A stretch of 9,908 nt of DNA from Candidatus Parcubacteria bacterium (GTDB taxonomy: Bacteria; Patescibacteriota; Minisyncoccia; Phycocordibacterales; UBA12088). Each line of letters opens with the position of its first letter. Positions within the stretch are counted from its first letter, which is position 1. The notes below the pieces were generated by a model. That model was not told the origin of the DNA. It ran no database searches and was given only the letters and a program-made list of their open reading frames with translations. The position numbers and the translations under genes are program-made. Location: contig RFKD01000046.1 in NCBI GenBank assembly GCA_003694545.1, forward strand, positions 1 through 9,908, read 5' to 3'. This document shows, piece after piece, positions 5,927 through 9,908 of the stretch.

Positions 5927-6835
5927 CTACGGCGAAAGCGTCCACTTTCCTTTTTGTAGGTTAATAACGCCTTCAGCCTGCAGAGCGCTCAACGCGGACA
6001 AGAGCCGAAAAGTTGGATCTTCTGAGAGTCCCAAAACGCCCTCCTTGCGCAAAAGCGCGATAAGCTCGCGCCGCCCGAGCGCGCCGTGGCGCGCGAGCGC
6101 CCGAACCACACCCCCGCGTACTTGCCGCACAGAGCCCGCAAAGCGCGGCTGGCGCGGCTGGTTAGCACGCAGAGCGCCAATGCGCCAACCCTGCGCGCGC
6201 AGTTGCGCGCCGTGGTCCATCAGGTGCCAGTACCACTCGCGTGCTTCCCAGCACGCAGCTTGCGCCGCGCGCACGGCCCTGCGCAAAAGCGCGAGTAAGA
6301 CGGCGTCAGAAGTGTCCTTCCCTCTGGGCAAGCTGGAGTAGGCGAACAGTACAATTTTTCCGTTTGCTTCCAACGCTTCGTCCCATTCGTTGAAGGCAAA
6401 CACGCGGATTGCCCCGGCGGTGTACGGACCTATTCCCGGCAGGGCTTCAAGTTCGCGCCGTCCGCGCGGGAGTATGCCGTTGTTTCGCGCGGTGAGGCAG
6501 GCAAGCTGATGAAGCGCTATGGCGCGGCGGTTGTAGCCAAGCCCCACCCACGCTTTCAGTACTTCTTGGCGCGCCGCGCGCGCAAGGGCCTCCCACGAGG
6601 GCCACCGCTCCACCCAACGAAGGAAATACGGAGAAACGCGTTCCACTTGCGTTTGTTGGAGCATTATCTCCGAAACAACAATCGCATAGGAGTCCATCGC
6701 GCCGTTTTGCCGCAAAAAGCGCTTGCTGCGCCACGGGAGATCTCGCAAGGGTTGCGCGCGCAATGCGGCATCAAGCCTCTGAAAGAAAAGCCGCGCTGAA
6801 GGCGCGGATACGGCGTTGTGCGTCTTCCCACGCAT
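5927..6835 (-). CDS. MutY-like HhH-GPD DNA glycosylase without Fe-S cluster
   Basis: This 302-residue protein belongs to the HhH-GPD base-excision repair family and is closest to adenine glycosylase MutY, which removes A opposite 8-oxoguanine. Visible are LPWR (33-36), VVSEIMLQQTQVERV (53-67, with MutY's catalytic Glu as Glu56), GLGYNRRA (98-105) and the helix-hairpin-helix LPGIGPYTAGA (132-142). The Tyr in GPYT matches Geobacillus and mammalian MutY (Ser in E. coli, Lys in EndoIII). The usual LDGNV with catalytic Asp is LEANG here, so Glu156 stands in. After LMDHGAQL (205-212) the four Fe-S cysteines are missing; the only Cys residues are 113 and 195. From about 237 a winged-helix-like tail replaces MutY's NUDIX-like 8-oxoG domain. 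As far as I recall, related CPR proteins share the Glu and the RQxxF.GS.RQVRG stretch, so this is probably a subfamily and not a decayed gene. Start: ATG 6835; no later start keeps LPWR. It is convergent with RNase J. Confidence 0.85.
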   Translation of the reverse strand: MRGKTHNAVSAPSARLFFQRLDAALRAQPLRDLPWRSKRFLRQNGAMDSYAIVVSEIMLQQTQVERVSPYFLRWVERWPSWEALARAARQEVLKAWVGLGYNRRAIALHQLACLTARNNGILPRGRRELEALPGIGPYTAGAIRVFAFNEWDEALEANGKIVLFAYSSLPRGKDTSDAVLLALLRRAVRAAQAACWEAREWYWHLMDHGAQLRAQGWRIGALRANQPRQPRFAGSVRQVRGGVVRALARHGALGRRELIALLRKEGVLGLSEDPTFRLLSALSALQAEGVINLQKGKWTLSP

Positions 6836-7073
6836 ACGCCGCCACTATAGCGCAACCCCCGCCCCGCGCGAAAGCGCGGGGCGGGGGTTGCTTCCGCAAT
6901 ACTTCCAGATCGGCTCTTACTTTAAGAGCATACCGTCTGAATAGCCGTTCCCAACGAGAGCTCTCGTTGCCCGGCTGCGCGCCGCGGCGCGCAGCCGGGC
7001 AAAAAGAACAACTTTTTGCAACTCTACCACAAATCTCCGCCACGCGCTGTTCCCAGCCCACGAATACACGCAA
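6771..7073 (-). CDS. Doubtful 100-codon ORF between pilin and MutY-like gene
   Basis: A TTG at 7073, preceded by a weak AAGG, opens a 100-codon frame that starts 9 bases after the pilin stop codon. The middle reads like protein (RWERLFRRYALKVRADLEVL, about residues 40-59) and the end is Ala-rich and amphipathic. But two segments (CPAARRGAQPGN and PPPRAFARGGG) are only the translation of perfect palindromes, and the last 65 bases overlap the MutY-like gene in another frame on the same strand. I recognise no family. It may be a small gene invaded by palindromes, a remnant, or a chance frame in GC-rich DNA; chance is at least as likely as a gene. Confidence 0.25.
   Translation of the reverse strand: MRVFVGWEQRVAEICGRVAKSCSFCPAARRGAQPGNESSRWERLFRRYALKVRADLEVLRKQPPPRAFARGGGCAIVAAYAWEDAQRRIRAFSAAFLSEA
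6844..6849 (-). promoter_or_regulatory. Candidate -10 just upstream of the MutY-like gene
   Basis: On the minus strand TATAGT (5 of 6 to consensus) ends 8 bases before the ATG at 6835, so a transcript from it would be nearly leaderless. The -35 position falls inside the large palindrome at 6852-6891 and is poor (TTCGCG with a 17-bp spacer). If the promoter is real, cruciform formation by the palindrome would compete with polymerase binding. Confidence 0.3.
6852..6891. repeat. Perfect 18-bp-stem palindrome with GAAA loop
   Basis: GCAACCCCCGCCCCGCGC (6852-6869) and its exact complement (6874-6891) flank GAAA. All 18 pairs match. In the plus-strand RNA this is a GNRA-capped hairpin. It sits 17 bp upstream of the MutY-like ATG. 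There is no T-tract on either side, so it is not a normal intrinsic terminator. The perfection suggests selection or recent insertion. Confidence 0.85.
6913..7019. repeat. Cluster of four palindromes, three of them overlapping
   Basis: Four perfect inverted repeats follow one another. The first is GCTCTTA-CTT-TAAGAGC (6913-6929). The second is an uninterrupted 18-bp palindrome, CAACGAGAG/CTCTCGTTG (6952-6969). The third is an uninterrupted 36-bp palindrome centred between 6984 and 6985 (6967-7002, arms TTGCCCGGCTGCGCGCCG). The fourth is GCAAAAAG-AACAA-CTTTTTGC (6999-7019). The last three overlap by 3-4 bases each. With 6852-6891 this makes five perfect palindromes in the 247 bp between pilin and mutY-like. 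The fourth, lying 63 bases past the pilin stop, could help end the pilin transcript. Confidence 0.8.
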
Positions 7074-7082
7074 AAAGCCTTA

Positions 7083-7640
7083 TCATTTCTCAAAAGAGCC
7101 CGTCACCCAATCGAACTCGTTTTGCCAGTTACGTCCAGAACAGCTCCACCCTGGACTTTCCGGTGCGGGCCAGGATCGGGTTTCCAAATCGGTAATACCC
7201 AAAACATAATACGCGCCGCCCGAGGAATCACAGCCGTAGCTGCCTGCTCCGTAGCGGTAATACCGGATTCCCGAACAATTCCCCGAAGCAAAAGGATCAA
7301 TCGGCGCTCTCCCACCCGCAAAGTATGCATCTAGCCCTCTTCCATTGAGAAGCCGGTAATCTTTATTGCCAATATCCCACCCACCACAACCGTCGTAGTC
7401 GCTGACGGGATACTGCCCATAGTCAGCGTAGTAAAGCTCCAACGCTTTCATAATCTCGCGCGCGTTCGCAAGGCGCTGGGCATCCCTTGCCTTTGCCCGC
7501 GCGCTGTTTAAGGACGCAAAGACAATTGAAGAGAGAAGACCTATGATGGCTATAACCACCAGCAGTTCAATGAGGGTGAAAGCTTGGTAAGAACGAGCGC
7601 GCGACAGCGGGAGAAATATCCTACATTGCATACATTGCAT
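7083..7640 (-). CDS. Type IV/type II pseudopilin-like prepilin
   Basis: This is a 185-residue prepilin of the class III (GspG/PilA-like) kind, which is cut by prepilin peptidase and assembled into pilus or pseudopilus fibres at the membrane. The leader (1-20) is followed by the N-methylation motif FTLIELLVVIAIIGLLSSIV (21-40), with Phe at +1 and Glu at +5, then the amphipathic helix SARAKARDAQRLANAREIMK (46-65). The globular part has DYGQYP (73-78) and four Cys (85, 122, 137, 167), probably two disulfides, and many Gly and Tyr. The residue before the cleavage site is Ala20 instead of the usual Gly. The ATG at 7640 has no Shine-Dalgarno site; a second ATG nine bases on lies in an exact 9-bp tandem repeat (7623-7640, MQCMQC). 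No pilus assembly genes are adjacent. The closest role is surface attachment or DNA uptake, which is inference. Confidence 0.88.
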   Translation of the reverse strand: MQCMQCRIFLPLSRARSYQAFTLIELLVVIAIIGLLSSIVFASLNSARAKARDAQRLANAREIMKALELYYADYGQYPVSDYDGCGGWDIGNKDYRLLNGRGLDAYFAGGRAPIDPFASGNCSGIRYYRYGAGSYGCDSSGGAYYVLGITDLETRSWPAPESPGWSCSGRNWQNEFDWVTGSFEK

Positions 7641-7648
7641 GATGGATT

Positions 7649-7678
7649 GCTCTCAGAGTAGCATGAGAGCTTCTCATG
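7649..7678 (-). promoter_or_regulatory. Two mutually exclusive hairpins in the pilin leader
   Basis: Two perfect 7-bp stems share one arm. CATGAGA (7678-7672) can pair with TCTCATG (7668-7662), or GCTCTCA (7670-7664) can pair with TGAGAGC (7655-7649). Both lie just before the pilin ATG, and a TATAAG -10-like hexamer (7701-7696) upstream would put them in a leader of about 49 nt. The layout is that of a switch between two folds, but function is inferred only from the pairing. Confidence 0.35.
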
Positions 7679-7780
7679 TTTCATACCTCAGCCATCTTAT
7701 ATCTTACCCCTGCCACGCTGAAGCTAAAACCACCACCGCCGTTCAATGACCCCAGCAGGACGCAACAAAAAACTCCTTCC

Positions 7781-8536
7781 TTACAAGTAATACACCACAT
7801 CCTTTCTCTCAACGACCACCTTCCATGCCTCGCGCTTCGCGTGCCGATAAAGAGCCAAGTTGGGGTTAAAACAAATCGGCTCTTCCACCATTTCCAAAAA
7901 CGGAATGTCGCTTTCCGTGTCCCCCACACCAACGGAGCCAACGAGCGTGATCGGCTCCTTTTCCAGCGCGCGTTTGAGTATGTTTGCTTTGTTGGCAATG
8001 AGATGCAAATCAACCACTTCTCCCGTAAAACGATTCTCGGGTCCAAGGGCGTATATGCGCCCGTAGACCTTGTCAAAACCTATGCCTTTGCAAAATTTCT
8101 CCAAGATTGTCTTTGGGCTTTGCGATATTGCTAAGAGGTAGTACCCCTGCGCTTTCAAAGAGCGCAGTAAGTCGCGCGTGTAGGTATATAAGCGATACTG
8201 GTTGCGCTCCACAACACGCTCTGCGACGCGTGCGAAGTCCGCGTAATGCACGCCCTTAATGTGGCGCATGAAAGCCGCAATCATCATATTCAAATATGCG
8301 TCGTACGAACCACGCCGCTCTTGCCACGCGCGCTCTTCCGACGCATACGCGTCACGCGTTTCAGGGGGAAACAATCCTTCCCGAATAAGCGCTTCCACCA
8401 ACTCTACAAACAATGACGAGCGAAACAGCGTCCCGTCTATGTCAAAAACCGCGACTGAACGGCGCGTGGAAGTTGTTGAGGTTAGGGAGTTGGCGGGTGA
8501 CTGAGGGTGCATACAAAAAAAGCAAAGAAGGCTCAT
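7781..8536 (-). CDS. HAD-superfamily phosphatase, subfamily IB (SerB-like)
   Basis: This 251-residue HAD phosphohydrolase uses an aspartyl-phosphate intermediate and Mg2+. All four motifs are present: motif I FDIDGTLF (31-38, nucleophile Asp32, acid/base Asp34), motif II AISQS (136-140, Ser138), motif III with Lys183 (ANKANILK 181-188), and motif IV GVGDTESD (203-210, Asp206 and Asp210). The helical cap between motifs I and II (about 42-120), the GEVVD segment (172-176) and the SerB-like order point to subfamily IB (phosphoserine phosphatase and relatives). The true substrate cannot be told. The first 27 residues precede the fold and are not conserved in type. I keep the ATG at 8536 because GGAG lies 9 bases upstream, while the next ATG (8512) has none. 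It follows the thpR-like gene by 45 bp and is probably in the same transcript. Confidence 0.88.
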   Translation of the reverse strand: MSLLCFFCMHPQSPANSLTSTTSTRRSVAVFDIDGTLFRSSLFVELVEALIREGLFPPETRDAYASEERAWQERRGSYDAYLNMMIAAFMRHIKGVHYADFARVAERVVERNQYRLYTYTRDLLRSLKAQGYYLLAISQSPKTILEKFCKGIGFDKVYGRIYALGPENRFTGEVVDLHLIANKANILKRALEKEPITLVGSVGVGDTESDIPFLEMVEEPICFNPNLALYRHAKREAWKVVVERKDVVYYL

Positions 8537-8581
8537 TCCACCCTACTCCCCGCAACGCGCTGGCGCAAGCCGCTCCTTATT

Positions 8582-9208
8582 TTATGAGTTCGTCAGCCGA
8601 AACGAGGCAAGCGGCCGGTAGGTCGTTCCCTCTCCACGGCCGCGCGAGACGCTCTCGAACAACACGATGCGGGAAAATATATGTTCCGTTCCGATAAGAT
8701 CCTGGGCGCGCAGGGCAACCAGCCGTGAAGGCGGCACGGGTTTTCTTTCGCGAAAACGGGCAAGCGTGATGTGCGGCAAAGGAACGGCTCCCGCGCGGCT
8801 GTCTTCCGGCGCGACGATGGCGCCCACCGCCGCGTCCACACTTTGCGCGAGAAGGTCAAGCGCAGGAGTGGGGGTAAGTTGCACCCACACCATTGCGGCA
8901 GGTCTACCCGGCGGCGCGTAACCAAGCCGCTCCACAGAAAGCTCCAGCGGGGCAAAAGAACGCGCGACAGAGGCTAACCCCCGAGCGATATCTTCCACGC
9001 GCTCGGGCAGCGTCTTGCCGATAAAGAGTAAGGTCAGATGCCAATCCCGCACGAGCCCCCAGCGCAAATACGGTAGCCGCCCGTAGCGATCGCGTACCTG
9101 CGCAAGCGGCCGCAGAAGCGTCTGAGGGACCTCCAGCGCAACAAAAGTCCTCTTAAGCCTCGCTTGTTGTCCGTTCTGCCGAAATGTGGTCATAGGTGGT
9201 CGCGTCAT
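8582..9208 (-). CDS. thpR: RNA 2',3'-cyclic phosphodiesterase / 2'-5' RNA ligase family protein
   Basis: This 208-residue protein is in the 2H phosphoesterase superfamily, where two His-x-Thr motifs form the active site. They are HLTL (57-60) in DWHLTLLFIGK and HITL (146-149) in LPHITLARFR, at the spacing expected for the LigT/ThpR branch. Other family features are RTFVALEVP at the start of the fold (20-28) and the closing LFESVSRGRG...Y..L (183-200). ThpR enzymes hydrolyse 2',3'-cyclic phosphate ends of RNA and can make 2'-5' linkages; the physiological role is uncertain in the family. I use the first ATG (9208); another lies five codons further (9193). It begins 20 bp after the nth stop codon, so it is very likely co-transcribed with nth. 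Confidence 0.92.
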   Translation of the reverse strand: MTRPPMTTFRQNGQQARLKRTFVALEVPQTLLRPLAQVRDRYGRLPYLRWGLVRDWHLTLLFIGKTLPERVEDIARGLASVARSFAPLELSVERLGYAPPGRPAAMVWVQLTPTPALDLLAQSVDAAVGAIVAPEDSRAGAVPLPHITLARFRERKPVPPSRLVALRAQDLIGTEHIFSRIVLFESVSRGRGEGTTYRPLASFRLTNS

Positions 9209-9228
9209 ATTCTACTTCAAAAGAAAGT

Positions 9229-9908
9229 TCACCCTTCCCCGCGTTTTCTTCGCGCTGGCTTGGGGGGTTGAATTTTGTGGAACTGCGCGGCTTCGCGCGC
9301 GCGGAAAAGCCGCGCCGCTGGGGGGTAGATGCGCACGAGAGGATCTTTTTGCGTGTTGTATGTGCGCGCGGGGGCAACGCGCCTGCCATACAGGATGGCA
9401 CGATGGGCAAAAGCGCACCACGAGGCCCTCGGTAGAAGGGCTTCCAAATCTTTTTCTATTTTCTCCGGATTCCAATGATCCGTAAGTCCGAAACGCAAAG
9501 CAAATCGCTGCACATGCGTGTCAACCGGAATGCCTTCATTCTTATGGAAGGCGTTGCAAAGCACAACAAGCGCTGTCTTGCGCCCGACGCCCGGAAGCGT
9601 AGTGAGGGATTCCAAAGAATCGGGAACTTGCCCACCAAACCGCTCAACAACGGCTTGCGCCGTTTCTTTGATAGCCCGGGCTTTTTGCCGGAAAAATCCC
9701 AAAGAGCTAATAATCTTTTCTATTTCCTTCACGGGGGCTTTGGCGAAATCGCGCGGCGTTGACCATCGGGCAAACAGCGTTGGCGTCACTTCGTTGACCT
9801 TTTTGTCGGTAGCTTGCGCGGAGAGAATAACTGCAACCAAAAGCTCCCACGAGGAACGGAAGCGCAGTTCGGTGTACGCTTCTGATTTTGGAAACAGACG
9901 CGCCAGGG
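9229..9908 (-). CDS. nth: Endonuclease III-like glycosylase lacking the Fe-S cluster (partial, 5' end off window)
   Basis: This HhH-GPD family endonuclease III removes oxidised pyrimidines and cuts the abasic site. About 225 residues are visible; the start codon lies beyond the right edge and the frame is open at 9908. Conserved blocks are SSWELLVAVILSAQATDKKV just inside the window, LGFFRQKARAIKETA, the helix-hairpin-helix LPGVGRKTALVVL with the catalytic Lys, and GIPVDTHVQRFALR with the catalytic Asp. The C-terminus is unusual. Family members follow HGR with a C-x6-C-x2-C-x5-C cluster loop, but here YGRRVAPARTYNTQ has none of these Cys and continues into a basic, low-complexity tail ending RRKRGEG. 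Neither of the other two minus-strand frames restores the cysteines, so a simple frameshift does not explain the loss. A stem-loop (GCGCGGCTT 9285-9293 with AAGCCGCGC 9307-9315) lies in the tail. Confidence 0.9.
   Translation of the reverse strand, partial: LARLFPKSEAYTELRFRSSWELLVAVILSAQATDKKVNEVTPTLFARWSTPRDFAKAPVKEIEKIISSLGFFRQKARAIKETAQAVVERFGGQVPDSLESLTTLPGVGRKTALVVLCNAFHKNEGIPVDTHVQRFALRFGLTDHWNPEKIEKDLEALLPRASWCAFAHRAILYGRRVAPARTYNTQKDPLVRIYPPAARLFRAREAAQFHKIQPPKPARRKRGEG

Noticed and set aside
6045..6296. Repeated GCGCAAAAGCGCG stretches, possible repeat element
   Set aside because: Both lie in the MutY-like gene where they encode similar Leu-Leu-Arg helices; same codon use explains the similarity.
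9285..9315. GC-rich stem in the nth tail as a terminator
   Set aside because: It lies inside the coding region, has a long loop and no T-tract, and thpR follows closely in the same direction.
9153..9475. Alternative minus-strand frames at the nth 3' end that might restore Fe-S cysteines through a frameshift
   Set aside because: Neither frame has the spaced four-Cys pattern, so a frameshift does not explain its absence.

Overview
The window looks like a stretch of a bacterial chromosome from the Candidate Phyla Radiation (Patescibacteria), probably a Parcubacteria-type lineage. The case rests on the gene set and its style. There is a short SecG and a family-5 substrate-binding protein with a plain N-terminal membrane anchor instead of a lipobox. 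RNase J carries a long Arg/Lys-rich N-terminal extension. There is a FTLIELL-type pseudopilin, and a MutY-like glycosylase without Fe-S cysteines whose C-terminus resembles a CPR-type HhH-GPD subfamily. This placement is from recognition only; no search was run. I see no insertion sequence, phage gene, CRISPR array, tRNA or rRNA.

Layout. At 1-770 (minus) is the 5' part of rpoB, running off the left edge. A 450-bp divergent region (771-1220) separates it from secG (1221-1460, plus). That region holds the best promoter in the window (minus strand, 1094-1122) and what would be a leader of about 317 nt in front of rpoB. The leader contains hairpins, a terminator-like element and a near-perfect Shine-Dalgarno site followed by a 9-codon ORF. 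Then come a peptide-type ABC substrate-binding protein (1682-3436, plus) and RNase J (3546-5486, plus). Between RNase J and the convergent mutY-like gene (5927-6835, minus) lies what reads as a frameshifted two-segment membrane protein (5671-5906).

The right half is a co-directional minus-strand block, in transcription order: nth (enters from the right edge, ends 9229), thpR-like RNA ligase/phosphodiesterase (9208-8582), HAD-IB phosphatase (8536-7781), type IV/II pseudopilin (7640-7083), a doubtful 100-codon ORF full of palindromes, and mutY-like. The first three are tightly spaced and probably co-transcribed. The pilin probably has its own promoter, with two mutually exclusive hairpins in its leader.

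The genes are mostly housekeeping: transcription, protein export, RNA decay and base-excision repair. The points worth a second look are these. Both HhH-GPD glycosylases lack the [4Fe-4S] cysteines. The MutY-like protein has Glu in place of the catalytic Asp and a winged-helix-like tail. The rpoB leader is long and structured. A cluster of perfect palindromes lies between the pilin and mutY. Near-leaderless promoters recur. I found no convincing new multi-gene system.
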